Assembly: GCA_018806915.1 (NCBI GenBank)
Contig: JAGKQI010000105.1
Span: 2,170,001-2,234,000, forward strand
DNA: 64,000 nucleotides
Source: Phytophthora colocasiae
Lineage: Eukaryota > Oomycota > Peronosporomycetes > Peronosporales > Peronosporaceae
Reading direction: 5' to 3'
Part shown: positions 53,612 through 64,000 of the stretch, piece after piece
How positions within the stretch are numbered: the stretch's first letter is position 1
Layout: every line of letters begins with the position of its first letter
Made by a program: the position numbers and the translations under genes
The notes under the pieces: generated by a model
Databases searched by the model: none
Told to the model about the DNA's origin: nothing
The model's input: only the letters and a program-made list of their open reading frames with translations

Positions 53612-54678
53612 ATGGCCATGCGAGCGAACGTGATGCGCTTGGCTGCGCGGCAGCTCCAGAAGACGCAGGTGCAGACGACGGTGCTGCGTACTGCTTACGC
53701 TTCCCAGACGCTGCCGCAAACGCAGCTGCGCTCCATGAGTGTGTTCTCCAACATCAAGAAGTCGGTGTCGGGCAAGCTGGAAGAGCGCAACCAGCACAAG
53801 CAAGGTAGGGATAGTTGTAAATAATTATTTAACACGAGACAACAAGTGGACTGACAGGGTTGATGCAGAGGAGGCGTACAAGCAGCAGATGATTGATCTC
53901 TCGCAGAAGGACAAGTTCGACCTCAATGGCTTCTACGAGCACCTGAAGGTTAGTTAAGCGGAGGAATTTTGTTGCTGTTGCTAAGACGCATGAGGTGTGT
54001 TTTCGATGGTTTAACTTAATGATGTACTAGAAAAATGCTGAGGCGAGCGGTGCGAGCGGATGGCGATCAATGATCCCTGGTGTGTCGTCGATGGTGAGAC
54101 TGTTGGGTGCTGTTGGTACGTTTGACGTGGTGCTGACAGGAGTATTGTTACTCTGTGACAGACTGCCGTCCAGCAGATGAAGGCGTTCATGGCCATCTTA
54201 GAGTCGATGGAGGTAGTTGCAGTTGAAATAACTACTTCGAGGTGCAGCTGATGCTCATGCTGCTGTTGTATATTGATGTAGCCTGAGTACCGTGAGAACC
54301 CCCGTCTCATCAACGGCAAGATCAAGCGGAAGATCTCTGAGAAGGCTGGCCACGTACGTCTCGTTATTGTCTGACATTTTGTACACGTCATAAATCTGAC
54401 GCTGGTTCTGGTATTTGCAGTCGCCTGAGGAGATCAACAATATGTTGCGCAACTACGAGCAACTGTCTGCTCTCCACATTTGGCTGGTGAAGCGTGTGGA
54501 GCGCGGTCTTAACATCCCTGAAACTGTGGACGAGACCACAGAGCTTGTGCGTCAGGACCCCACGGGCTTCCCCGCCAAGAAGTTCAGGTACATGTCAACC
54601 CCTTCCTTCCACCTTCTTGTCGATCTCACAATATTTTCACCGTCTTTTTACTACAGGATGAAGCAGCGTCGCTACTAA
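53612..54678 (+). CDS. Mitochondrial SRP54 M-domain-like protein, seven exons
   Basis: Exons 53612-53804, 53869-53948, 54031-54093, 54162-54212, 54282-54353, 54421-54587 and 54657-54678 join in phase and give 215 residues. The N-terminus is Arg/Gln/Ala/Thr-rich without acids for about 40 residues, a likely mitochondrial presequence. From about 85 to 190 it follows the M domain of SRP54/Ffh: DLNGFYEHLKK, GWRSMIPGVSSM, AFMAILESMEPEYRENPRLI, NGKIKRKISEKAGHSPEEIN, NMLRNYEQL. In Ffh this domain binds signal peptides and SRP RNA. The GTPase (NG) domain is absent and there is no room for it. Upstream, an LTR-like fragment reaches to within about 50 bases of the ATG. Function unknown; binding hydrophobic nascent chains or RNA in mitochondria is a reasonable guess. 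Confidence 0.82.
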
Positions 54679-54825
54679 ACAATGCAGAGCAGTAGAAACT
54701 CAATTTGACCAAGTAGGATGTAGCCATCTTCTTTGCAACGAAAAAAGCGTTTTGTTTTTCAGTTTTTTTTTAAAAAAGCAAAATTTGCGCAACCACATAC
54801 GTCACTTAACAATCCACCGGTCACA

Positions 54826-56778
54826 ATGCAGAGCTCGCACGACGTCGTGTTCGGAGACCCCCTGAAGCCCGTGAAGCTCGACGACTTCCGCAATGTCCTC
54901 ATCCGGTCCGTCCTCTTAACGGTACTGTTTTTCTCCCAGCAACACTCACTCTGTCTTACATTTCCAGCCAAGAAGAGACCATCATCTTCGCGTTGATTGA
55001 GCGCGCGCAGTTCCCACGCAACCCGGAGGTTTACGTCAGTATGAAAGAGAGGTGCAATACAACTATAATGTATTGTTATTGGATGATAAATACTAATGTT
55101 TCGTTACTACAAACAGCAAGAGCGCGGCGTTCGGAGGGTTGAAAGGCAAGTACACGACTTTCGACGGCAGTCTGCTGGACTTTATGCTGCTGGAGACGGA
55201 GAAGCTGCACGCCTTGACGCGTCGCTACACGTCTCCGGACGAGAATGCTTTCTTCCCGCACCTGTTGCCGGAGCCGATCTTGCCGATCATTGACTACCCA
55301 CGTGTGTTGAACCCGAACCGGATCAACATTAACAACCAGATCATGAGCGTCTACCAGGAGAAGATTCTGCCTGGCTTGACGACGCTCGCTAGTGATGACA
55401 CTGCGGTATTTGCTGCTTTTAAATGTGTGCATTTTACTAAGTTTTGCTGATGATTTTGATTTTTTTTTGCAAAATAGTACGGATCTACAGCGACGGCGGA
55501 CATTGCGGTGCTGCAGGCACTGAGCAAGCGTATTCACTTCGGCAAGTTCATCGCTGAAGCCAAGTTTCAAGCCGAGACGGAACGCTACAAGAAGCTCATT
55601 CTTGCGAATGATGCTGACGGAATCATGGAGGCGCTTACGAACCTGGCGGTTGAAAAGGTTAGTGCATCGCTAGATCATTTACACGTAGAACAGATAGCGT
55701 GACTGACCCCGTTGAATATCGTCACACCTTGTAGAAAGTGCTGGAGCGCGTCAAGCTGAAAGCCTCGACGTATGGACAGGACCCGAACGCGCCTGCCACT
55801 TCGGATGACAAGGACATGAAGGTGAACCCGCAGTTGATCTCGGACTTGTACCGCGACTTCGTGATGCCTCTTACGAAGGAGGTGCAGGTTCAGTATTTGC
55901 TGCAGCGCGTTGCGCACCCATCTATTGCGGTGGCTGGCGTGGAGGGATCGTTCTGCTGGCAGGCCGCTCAGGCTCACTTCGGAGGCGAAACCCTTGACAA
56001 GGACCAGCTTCTGCAGGCGGAATCCATCAGCAAGGTCTTCTACGACGTCAACGCAAACCGCACGGCCTATGGAGTTGTTCCCATTGAGGACTCTCGTTTG
56101 GGTATGATCAAGGAGACGCAGGCACAGCTGATGCGCAGCTCACTCAAGGTGTCAGCCGAGATTGTGCTCACACGCTCGTTCATCTTCGCGGCTAAGGACA
56201 AGCAGCTAGGCAAGAACTCGGATGTGACCAAGGTGTTTTGCCCGACAGACACGGACGCCCGTTTGCTCGCACAGGCGGAGCAATGCTGGCCGAGTGCACA
56301 GGTCGTCTCTGTTGCCAACGTTTCTGAGGCTGCGAGTCGCGCCATCAACGAGGCGTCGACTGTAGCGGTGACTACGGCTGGTGCTGCGGGTTCGCACGGC
56401 TTGGTGCAGGTGGACACGAGCCATGCGTTGGCGTCGGAAGTTGGAGTGTCGGAGAGCAAGTCGTTCATTCGCTTCGTAATTGTCTCCAAGGGGTACCCCG
56501 CGGCTACAGGCAAGGACAAGTCGTGTTTGAGCATGGAAATCAAGCACGAAGTGGGTTCCTTGCTCAGTGCGTTGGACGTATGGAAGAAGCACGGCATCAA
56601 TCTTACATGCCTCGAGTCGATTTACCGTCAGGACGAAGGTGGGTATGACTTCTTCGTGGAGATTGTGGACCACTTCGACGACGAGAACGTGCGGCAGGCT
56701 GTTGAGGAGCTGCAATCGGTCTGCACCGTCAAGCATCTTGGCTCGTTCCCCATTGCGAAGCGTCCCATCCAGAGCTAA
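54826..56778 (+). CDS. Chorismate mutase fused to prephenate dehydratase-like and ACT domains
   Basis: Exons 54826-54905, 54968-55051, 55117-55405, 55478-55657 and 55735-56778 join in phase and give 558 residues. Residues 1-265 are a eukaryotic (Aro7-type) chorismate mutase: ETIIFALIERAQFPRNPEVY, LLDFMLLETEKLHALTRRY, LQALSKRIHFGKFIAEAKFQ and KVLERVKLKASTYG. From about 274 a prephenate-dehydratase fold follows (VAGVEGSFCWQAA, YGVVPIEDSRLGMI). The TRF motif before ACT reads SFIRF, with Ile in place of the catalytic Thr near 456. The ACT domain (about 472-550) has GSLL and LESIY in place of the GALV and ESRP motifs of Phe-sensing enzymes. The mutase makes prephenate for Phe and Tyr. The second half may be a divergent enzyme or a regulatory relic. 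Confidence 0.9.
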
Positions 56779-56894
56779 ACGTGATTAAGGTTCGCAGTTA
56801 GCAGAGGTACAAATACACCTACTTTCTGGACTCTTACGGAAGGTAATTCAATATGCTCGAGTAGGGCAAGCTCCTGTGGTACTCTTTATTGCGT

Positions 56895-58062
56895 TTACCA
56901 ACGCTTGTTGTCATCTAGATCGACGTACTCAGCATCAATAACGGTCTTCCGGCGGCCACCAACTGACGAATCGCGCAAAAGATCGATCACGTCACCAGTT
57001 TGGAGGTTGCGATCTACACAATCCACAACATTAGATCCTCGACATGTCAAGATAACTAGATCGTTATCAACTTACACTTGAGCTCTGTAAAATTCAGTTG
57101 GCCACCTTGTCCAACAGAAACTTTCATGTTCACCCTCGCAGACCCGTATGCTCCGTTAACAGGAAATACCGCTTCAATTCTTCCAACACCATTCACAGCT
57201 ACGCAACATTACACAAATTAGCACCAATTTCAACATCCGAGTGTAGTTCGTATCCACGTACTCGATTCCATCCACTGCTCTGGCCCACCAACACTGACAT
57301 TCTCCCCCATTTGTTGTCTCACACGGTTGTTCGCCTGCAAATACTCGTCCGTCCGTCGTCGTAGCTCCCCAGCTCTCTCCATGGAACTCTGCATAGCTTT
57401 GCCCACAAACGAGAACACTGTCTTCACGAAACCTCTCACCACTAGTGGCATACCCTGCACCAACGAACTCAAATCATCCTGCACTGCCGACTTGGAGCGT
57501 CGACTGCGTGTGAACATGTCGTTCAGTGTATCAATGTTCGAGCTCACGTTCCTGAACGGGTCGTTGGACCGGAACTGCCTGAAGAACCGTTGATACAAAG
57601 TGTACACACCGAATCCTGCAGCACCTGCAATGATAACTCCAAAAGCCACTGCAACACAAATGTCAATTTTACTCCTCTGTCCTGAATTAATTCATTTCAG
57701 TACGTACATGAAGTGGAGGCAATGAGAGCTCCTGTGCCCAGCAGAACGAGACCTCCCGTCTTCAACGTAGACTTCCAGTCATTGCCACTTTGCCATGGGT
57801 TCCGTCCAGGTGAATAGAAGCGTTTCAATTGAATTGACAGCACGGGAGACGCTTTTCCACTGACCAACACTCTGCCAACTGGTTGATCAAGCAGTCGAGG
57901 CGAGAAAGCAGCAAAACGAGGAGGAGACACACGCTGTGACGAGTTCAGCGTACTGAAGGAGGAAGATAAGACACTCAGCGACGCATACGGAGCAGCGCAC
58001 GTACGTATACGCGTCGCTGTCAACGGAGAGACGCAACGCTGCAGCAGATACGACGAGCTCAT
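56895..58062 (-). CDS. Coa1/Tim21-like mitochondrial inner-membrane protein, four exons
   Basis: Exons 57708-58062, 57262-57648, 57076-57198 and 56895-57013 join in phase and give 327 residues. The N-terminus is Arg/Ser/Thr-rich (presequence). A hydrophobic stretch at about 102-140 (LVLLGTGALIASTSLAFG, then VIIAGAAGFGVYTLY) spans the first splice. A charged helical region follows. The C-terminal part (about 245-305) reads VNGVGRIEAVFPVNGAYGSA, then RVNMKVSVGQGGQLNFTELK, a beta pattern like the Coa1/Tim21 fold, used in cytochrome oxidase assembly or in the TIM23 complex. The charged middle segment is longer than in yeast Coa1. Family assignment is by pattern only. Confidence 0.65.
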
Positions 58063-58171
58063 CTTCAGACCGCAAAATGAAAATAGAGGAATGATGGTAA
58101 AGTGAGTGTAAAACGTAAAATTGCTATTTTTAGATCCTTCTTGAAGTATAATAATTCTTCTCATAGATTTG
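58063..58171. promoter_or_regulatory. Compact bidirectional promoter
   Basis: Only 109 bases separate the ATGs of the Coa1-like gene (minus) and the TMEM184-like gene (plus), so both promoters must overlap. On the minus strand TCATTTT (58074-58080), in TTTTCATTTTGCGG, matches the oomycete initiator YCAYTYY, about 12 bases before the ATG. I see no equal match for the plus gene. Confidence 0.5.
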
Positions 58172-59466
58172 ATGGTGCAGTTCTGGCCGACGGACGTGTA
58201 TTTAGCGCCGCCTGAGGACTCGTTGGCAGCGCCTGAGGCAGATGTGCAGCGTCTAGTGTGGGCTGTAGCGGGTGTGTTTGTGGCTGCGTCGGTTATATCG
58301 TCGGCGCTGCTGATCCGCGGCCACCTCAACCACTTTACGCAGCCAATTGTTCAGAGTAAGGTGTGGTAATATCTGCAGATGATATGTTTTATATATTTTC
58401 TTATCTTCTGACATTTATTTTGTTTCTTAAATTGTATTTACAGATAGTGGGGATCTTATGGATGGTACCCATTTATGCCACTGATTCATGGCTCAGTCTA
58501 CGCTTCAAGGACGCTGCGCTGTATCTTGATCTCATGCGGGACTCGTATGAGGGTTACGTTATCTACCTGTTCTTGGCTCTGATGATCGCGTACTTAGGTG
58601 GAGGCAATAATGAGAGAGTCATCGCCAGTATGAGGGGTCTACCGGATCTGGATCACCCGTGGCCGTTTAAACGATGGCTCAAGCCTATCCAGATGGGTCC
58701 AGGGTTTTTGAGAGATTGCAAGATGGCTACAATGCAGTTCGTTGTGGTGAAACCTATGATGGCATTTGTAGCCATTGTGTTGAGACTTAATGGCATGTAC
58801 GACCAGGGCAACTTCAGTGCCAAGAAAGGGTACCTGTACACCAGTTTGTTGGTTAACGCCTCCATCACGTACGCGTTCTACTACTTGGTACTCTTCTACT
58901 TGGCTCTACGTGCACAGTTGGCCCCGTACAACCCCGTGCCTAAGTTCCTGTGTATCAAGGCGGTGTTGTTCCTCTCCTTCTGGCAGAGTGTAGTGCTGGC
59001 GTTCCTTTCTCGCTTCCAGATCATTCACGAACTGGGATCTTGGAGTGTGGAGAACGTCACTACTGGCATCCAGAACCTTCTGATCTGTTTCGAGATGTTC
59101 TTCGTGGCTCTGGCGCACCATAAAGCGTTCCCGTATCAACCGTACGTGCACGGGAACCCGGCTCTACGTACGAGTATCCTGGCCGATCACCTTGCCTTTG
59201 AAGACGCGATGCGTGACTTCAACGAGGTCATGCCGGTGGTTCTCCCAACTCCTTTCAAGCCTGGTGCTGCTACACTCAAGGCCAAGAAGAAGTACGATTT
59301 AGTTCACCCGAAAGATCTCTTCGACTCGGAGACTGTGAGGCTATTGAGCGATGACGGAGCTACATCTGATGCTGAAAGCGAATCATCCTTGGACTCGAGA
59401 ACCTCGAGAAGTTCCAGAAGCTCAGGTACTGGCGGGAAGGCAGTGTCGCGCGGCTGGAAACTGTGA
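58172..59466 (+). CDS. TMEM184/Ost-alpha family seven-span membrane protein
   Basis: Exons 58172-58360 and 58444-59466 join in phase 0 and give 403 residues. The join reads HFTQPIVQSKIVGILWMVPI, then YATDSWLSL, the family signature. Also present are YEGYVIYLFLALMIAYLGG, FGP-type sequence replaced by MGPGFLRDCKMATMQFVVVK, and about seven hydrophobic spans to residue 300. The C-terminal 100 residues are cytosolic-looking with a Ser/Arg-rich tail (SLDSRTSRSSRSSGTG). The family is linked to organic solute transport and vesicle membranes. The start at 58172 is the first ATG. Confidence 0.9.
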
Positions 59467-59601
59467 GCGGCTCGTTTTATCTATTGAACATTACACGACG
59501 GTGATATACATTCAAAACCGAGTTTTCCGCCACATCTTGGACGTTTATAGGCCTTGCAAATGTTTCTTCTGTGCTACGTACTTGCAATTGACATCACTAA
59601 C

Positions 59602-62600
59602 TCAAAGATCGTCTTTGCGGATCTGGAAGTTGCGTAGATCATCCTGGCCGACCAACTCCAGACCCTTCTCGTTAGCGAGATGCAGTACGCAGATGAAGTA
59701 GAAGGACACCGTCACGTTCGAAGGCACCTAGAGACAGCAAACAGCCACAGAGTTAGCAAATCGCACTTCATAAAACCCTGAACATTTAGCAAAACTTGTA
59801 CCTTGCCCGCAACGTTTTCAACCACGTTCTCAAACGTCGTTTCTAATGGCTCCTCCTCGCCACCCTTTCCGTCTTCCTCTGGTTCTCGTGGCCGTTTCCC
59901 ACTCTCATTAAGAGTTGTGTCAGCTTGTTCAGCTTCGTTAGGTTTTTCACCAGTGGCGTCCTCCTTCGTTTCACTCTTAGCAACCTTTTTCTCTAGGTGA
60001 TCCCAGATACTTCCCTTGAGCTTCTTCACATCAACACGCTTGGCAAAGCGCTCGTAGTGTACACCGATTTTCTCGACCACACGATCAGCTTGGACAAGTC
60101 CTTCCACAGAGTACAAAGCTTCTGTACCAGGGTCATCCGCTCCACTGGTACCATCGTCGTCATCTTCATAATCAACCTCAAAGCCTCCGCTGTCCTCATT
60201 GTAAGTGAATGGTTGATCTCGATTGTGATCATCCGCAGTATCTCCACTGCTGTCTCCATATTCGAAACTGTCTACAGAAGGATATTCGCGCTTGACAGCA
60301 TCCAAAACACCACTACTACGCCTTCTAAAGAACTGCGGTCGTTCCTTTAAGAAATGCCGGAAAAAGATACTGAGCTCAATGTGTGTGTCCACAGGCAGTA
60401 CGAGATCAGAAGCATTTTCCGTATTCTTTTTCATGTTGCCCTTCGAAATCCCCAAACTGGGGACAGACTTTGGAGCTTTAAACCTTGACAGATCAACGTC
60501 GTCTCCAAAGAAGTCAGTCATAATGGCAGTCTTCTTGTCAGCACCAGCATTGCTTCCCTTGCGAGTACGCTCGGTAGAAATTTCTATTGGTTCAGTCTTG
60601 ATCAGAACCCCGTCGTCATTCTCTCCTCCGTCTTTGTCTGCCTCATCCACAGGGCGCTTTGTTTGAACCTTACGAGCAGCAGGGAACTTCCAGTGACCAG
60701 GCCCTGCCCAGTTTCGGAGCATTTTCACATCGAAGTACGAGTAATCATTCTTACCGTCTTGATCGTCTCCCTGCTCATCTTCTTGCGTGACCGAACGCAC
60801 AAGCGCAGATTCGATCATTTGTGAGAACAGATTGCTTTCATAATTCTCCGGCAAGTTCTCGTTCACTCTGGCTCGGAAGAAGTCCGTAGCAGTTGTTTTC
60901 AACGACGATTCCTTATCTAGAGCGCTGGGACCACTCCCAATACCTTCCTGCGTAAGGTCATCTTGCACACTGTCTTCATCGTCACTCCCAGCGAGATCAA
61001 TGACGTCCTTCTCGTTTTCCATATCGACATCGTCTGCAGGCTCCACCTCCACTCCTTCTTCTGCGTCATCAACAGTGTCACCACCATCCTCATCGGCATC
61101 ATAGGCTGCATTGTCATCCCCAAAGTCCACGGAGGTATCTTGTGGTGTATCTTCTCCGTCGGACTCATCTTCACTGGCACCTTCCATGATACCAGCCAAG
61201 TTCATGGTAATTGCATCCTGCTGGTCTAGCGTCTTCCTTCGCCCCTTCACCGGCGTCTTCAGCAAGAAGTCGTTCTTAATACCAAGCTTGTGGCGGGACT
61301 CGTCACCATAAAACTCGTCCAGCTGATCGTACATCCGGTACAATGGAGGACAAACTTTAAGGCTTTGGACGTCCTGGCTAATACAAGACAGGTCCCCGAA
61401 AATCGACAAGCTGATACGCTCTTTGGCAGCAGGAGCCTGGGCTTCTTCCTTTATCACCTCGGGAACATCTGTACTCTTGGCTTCCTTAACTTTTGTGTCT
61501 TCATCTTCTGTAGCCTCATCGTTTTCATTGCCCTGATCCTCCTCTGTAGTGCCATCTTCCGCCGAATCTACTTTTTCCTTCTGAGGCGTTTTCATGTCAG
61601 CATCCTCGTTCAAGGTCTCTTCCTCCTCGTCGTCCTTCTCCATGTTGACATCCCCGTCAGTCTCGTCCTTCTTACTACTTGTGTTGCCTTCTTCAGCATC
61701 GTCAGTCACCTTGTTTTCTGTCTCCGTTTCCTCTCCTCCCTCCTTGTCACTTTCGCCCTCCGTCTTGTCCTTCGAATCTGTGCTCTTCTTTTCATCAGTA
61801 ACATCTTCTGCCTCATCCTCAGGCTCCTCCGATTTCTCCTTCGCCTCTTTAACCACCACGTGAGTCGGCTTCCTCGTAGCGACACTCACATCCGACGAGT
61901 TCAGTAAGATCTTACACCCGTCGTACACGCTCAGATTTGCCAGCAGCATTCCCTTTGCACCACCTTCATCGAATGACTGGGACATTTTGTGGAAAAGCGG
62001 ATCCGCCTCGCACTCCGTGTCGTACGCCTTTAAGTTGATGTTGTTCAAGTTTTTCTCGATCGTCCGTGCATGGGTCTTCCTCGTCTTGCGCGCAGTCTTC
62101 GTAGCTCCCTCTCCATCACTAGCTGCATCTTCTCCTCCATGTTTCTGCTCCGTACGGGATAAATTCTCCAGGATCTTGTACGACGAGTTCCAGGTATCAT
62201 CCACTCGGTACGAGTAGATCTTAATACTAGCATCTAGCGTGCAACTTGCCTTCTGGAAATTGTACGTGTCGTCGTCTGCATCTCCATCCGTTGCATTCTT
62301 CTTCGACGAGTCCAGGATATCCTCCATGTGATCAATCAAGTGCAATGACCACGAGTTCTTGACATTAATTTTCTATCATAATACACAGCAGTCATTAGCA
62401 TGTTACAATACCATCAATTACATAAAAATAAAATAAAATTCCTACATTCTCCGAGGACATCTTGATAATTGTCGAGTACATGTCACTAATGTACTGTTTG
62501 CTGTGTGCAGGGGGCGCAGCACCAGACGCAGCGCCTGCTCTCTTCTCATTAGGAGTTAGAGACCTTCGACGCTGCTGGAAAGCCAGCGAACGGCGTTTAC

Positions 62601-62787
62601 GTCGACGTCTGGCGATCTCTTCCTCGTCATTTTGAGACAACGAGCGTTTGCGTTTGCCTGTAGTGCGCTTAGCCGGGTCAGATGGGGCCTGCGTCTTCTC
62701 CTCTTGTTCCTCCTCATCCTCCGTGAGCTCGTACTGCTCCACGTCGCTCTCTTGGTCGTTCTTGGCCTCGTCGCCTGTCGCCGCCAT
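59602..62787 (-). CDS. NCAPH: Condensin subunit 2 (CAP-H/Barren kleisin)
   Basis: Exons 62446-62787, 59802-62372 and 59602-59727 join in phase 0 and give 1,012 residues. The N-terminus has SKQYISDMYSTIIKMSSEN, then KINVKNSWSLHLIDHMEDIL across the first splice, the Barren signature that contacts SMC2. NLNNINLKAYDTECEADPLF (about 245-265) is a second conserved block. A very acidic, low-complexity region of about 180 residues (Glu/Asp/Lys) sits in the middle, larger than in animals. Near the C-terminus WAGPGHWKFPAARK is conserved, and after the last splice VTVSFYFICVLHLANEKGLE is the winged-helix part that binds SMC4. The protein bridges the SMC2-SMC4 heads in chromosome condensation. Confidence 0.93.
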
Positions 62788-62933
62788 AGTGCTGCAGTTT
62801 AAACTGGTGTGGATTGATTTTTACAATGTCATTAAGATGAAGAGTGACATGCTTCTTTTAGTGCACCCTATGATTTTGTTTTTAGAAATGGCTACATGTA
62901 GCCACTTGTTGCATTCCACTTCAACAAGAACCG
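62788..62933. promoter_or_regulatory. Shared upstream region of CAP-H and the TPR gene
   Basis: 146 bases between two divergent ATGs. CTTCTTTTAG at 62850-62859 could be a splice acceptor for an unseen 5' exon of the TPR gene. No initiator-like word stands out. Confidence 0.35.
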
Positions 62934-63521
62934 ATGAAGCGCCTTGAGGCGATGGAGCACTTCCAGCGGAAGATCGACGAGAACCCCATGGATTCCACTG
63001 CACACCATCATTTTGCAGTGTTGGCGAAAGCAGGAGGTGATCAAGACACCTACGCGCGACATTCACGCATTGCTTGGCTCACTCAACAAGGAGGTCCCGC
63101 GGTTTCGAACGAGTTGGCACTTTCAAAGCTTCAAAGTGGGCAACACGAGGAAGCCGATACGCTACTACGCCTGGCAATTGCAAGATGGCCAACGTTCTCA
63201 CCGGCGTACTGCAACTTGGCGGTGTTGCTGGCCAAACGGGGTCAGTATACCGAGGCGTTGACTCATAGTGTTACGGCATTGCGGTTGTCCCCGAACGATC
63301 CAAGTTTACATCGGAACGTTGCCCAGGTGTACGAACAACTAGGACGATCGAGTGAGGCTCTTATGCATTTCCAACGGGCATTGGCTTTAGTACCGGATGA
63401 CGCTGAAGTGGCTCGACGAGTTGCGCTGCTCTCGCTCGGTCGAGGACGCACGGACGTCGCCACGCAGCACTACAGTCGGCACCGGGATCTAACAGGTCAG
63501 CACTACGATCTCAAGCTCTGA
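62934..63521 (+). CDS. TPR-repeat protein
   Basis: A single-exon product of 195 residues with tandem 34-residue TPR helices: FSPAYCNLAVLLAKRGQYTE, LHRNVAQVYEQLGRSSEALM and HFQRALALVPDDAEVARRVA, with the W/L/G/Y...A...P pattern. Earlier repeats are weaker. No signal or membrane segment. TPRs bind partner proteins; nothing here says which. A short upstream exon is possible, since the first ATG is not preceded by a clear promoter. Confidence 0.75.
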   Translation: MKRLEAMEHFQRKIDENPMDSTAHHHFAVLAKAGGDQDTYARHSRIAWLTQQGGPAVSNELALSKLQSGQHEEADTLLRLAIARWPTFSPAYCNLAVLLAKRGQYTEALTHSVTALRLSPNDPSLHRNVAQVYEQLGRSSEALMHFQRALALVPDDAEVARRVALLSLGRGRTDVATQHYSRHRDLTGQHYDLKL

Positions 63522-64000
63522 TAGACGGCTAAAGAATGCACTGTTGCGTTCAGAATGAACTCAGTTTCCTGATCAGAACTTACACGTCTTCTCTAAACAT
63601 GCACTGGACTCCTCTGTAGATATGGAAAATTACCTTGGGCCAGTCACACCTTTCGTCGATCACTTTGGTGACTCGTACCATTTGATAGCTTCAAGGTGCT
63701 TGCTACACACTGCAAAGGTATTTTCGGGTACACTTGCATATGAATAGTGCAAGTCTAGTCCCCCCACCTCGAGCCTGAGGCTTGATTGTCTTATTCCCCC
63801 TGCCCTCCAGCTTCAAAGTGGCGAGAGATGGCACTCTACTGCACACTTGATAGCTGTTTGTGCCAATCTTCCTCTGTTTTCTGCATTCTATTGCTGGCAG
63901 GAGGAAGACCTCAAAGTCCTGCCCAGCTTCAGAGGCCCAAAGAACTCTGACCTGACCCTATTCAAAGTCAAACCAAACGCTAAAGTCGACAGGCCTCCAT
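63522..64000. other. Right end, no gene seen
   Basis: About 480 bases after the TPR gene. Short pyrimidine-rich stretches, small frames only. A gene could begin beyond the edge. Confidence 0.4.

Noticed and set aside
59800..62290. Several plus-strand frames of 65-205 codons opposite CAP-H
   Set aside because: They mirror the acidic low-complexity part of CAP-H (Ser/Phe/Ile/Val runs) and carry no motif.

Overview
The window looks like nuclear DNA of an oomycete, most probably Phytophthora or a close relative. The reasons are short GT-AG introns in compact housekeeping genes, fused or lineage-typical proteins, a fragment of a PL3 pectate lyase with a Thr/Ser-rich tail, DOT1-like and piggyBac-like sequences of the kind expanded in Phytophthora, and a sharp split between gene-dense blocks and a transposon-dense island. 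The genus is an inference; no marker gene settles it.

Left gene block (1-22.7 kb): NUP85 (minus, runs off the left edge), eIF5 (minus) and a mitochondrial aldehyde dehydrogenase (minus). A Tc1/mariner element (5638-11158) follows, and its right terminal repeat has been split by a piggyBac element (6558-11011). Next come a three-exon PHD-finger protein (plus), a SWIM-finger MULE-derived gene with a damaged catalytic motif (minus), a small membrane/coiled-coil protein (plus), an RCC1-repeat protein (minus), a BART-domain protein (minus) and cytoplasmic poly(A)-binding protein (plus). Most exon structures given here come from joining reading frames at GT-AG sites with matching phase. They are predictions without transcript support.

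Transposon island (about 23-53.6 kb): a decayed hAT-like ORF was hit by a hAT element (8-bp target duplication), which was itself hit by a mariner, and also by a hAT MITE. Then follow a MULE transposase with one nonsense codon, a BED-finger fragment, a pogo-like element, an unnamed decayed transposase, and a truncated Ty3/Gypsy element whose sequence is tiled with short perfect hairpins. Further right are a tRNA-like sequence, a coiled-coil/pectate-lyase chimera, a second piggyBac remnant, a fold-back MITE, a DOT1-like pseudogene interrupted by a Ty1/Copia element (176/177-bp LTRs, target duplication ATCGC), a mariner-type MITE, and an LTR-like fragment ending just before the next gene. I saw no intact RxLR- or CRN-type effector ORF.

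Right gene block (53.6-63.5 kb): a mitochondrial protein made of an SRP54 M-type domain without the GTPase, a chorismate mutase fused to a divergent prephenate-dehydratase/ACT region, a Coa1/Tim21-like inner-membrane protein head-to-head with a TMEM184-family membrane protein, condensin subunit CAP-H, and a TPR protein head-to-head with CAP-H. These genes are housekeeping in character (translation, nuclear pore, chromosome condensation, mitochondrial biogenesis, aromatic amino acid synthesis) and do not form one pathway.

The observations I rate highest are the hairpin-tiled Gypsy family with LTR relatives elsewhere in the window, the piggyBac transposase introns that carry the element's own subterminal palindrome, the stand-alone mitochondrial SRP54 M domain, and the chorismate mutase fusion with eroded dehydratase motifs.
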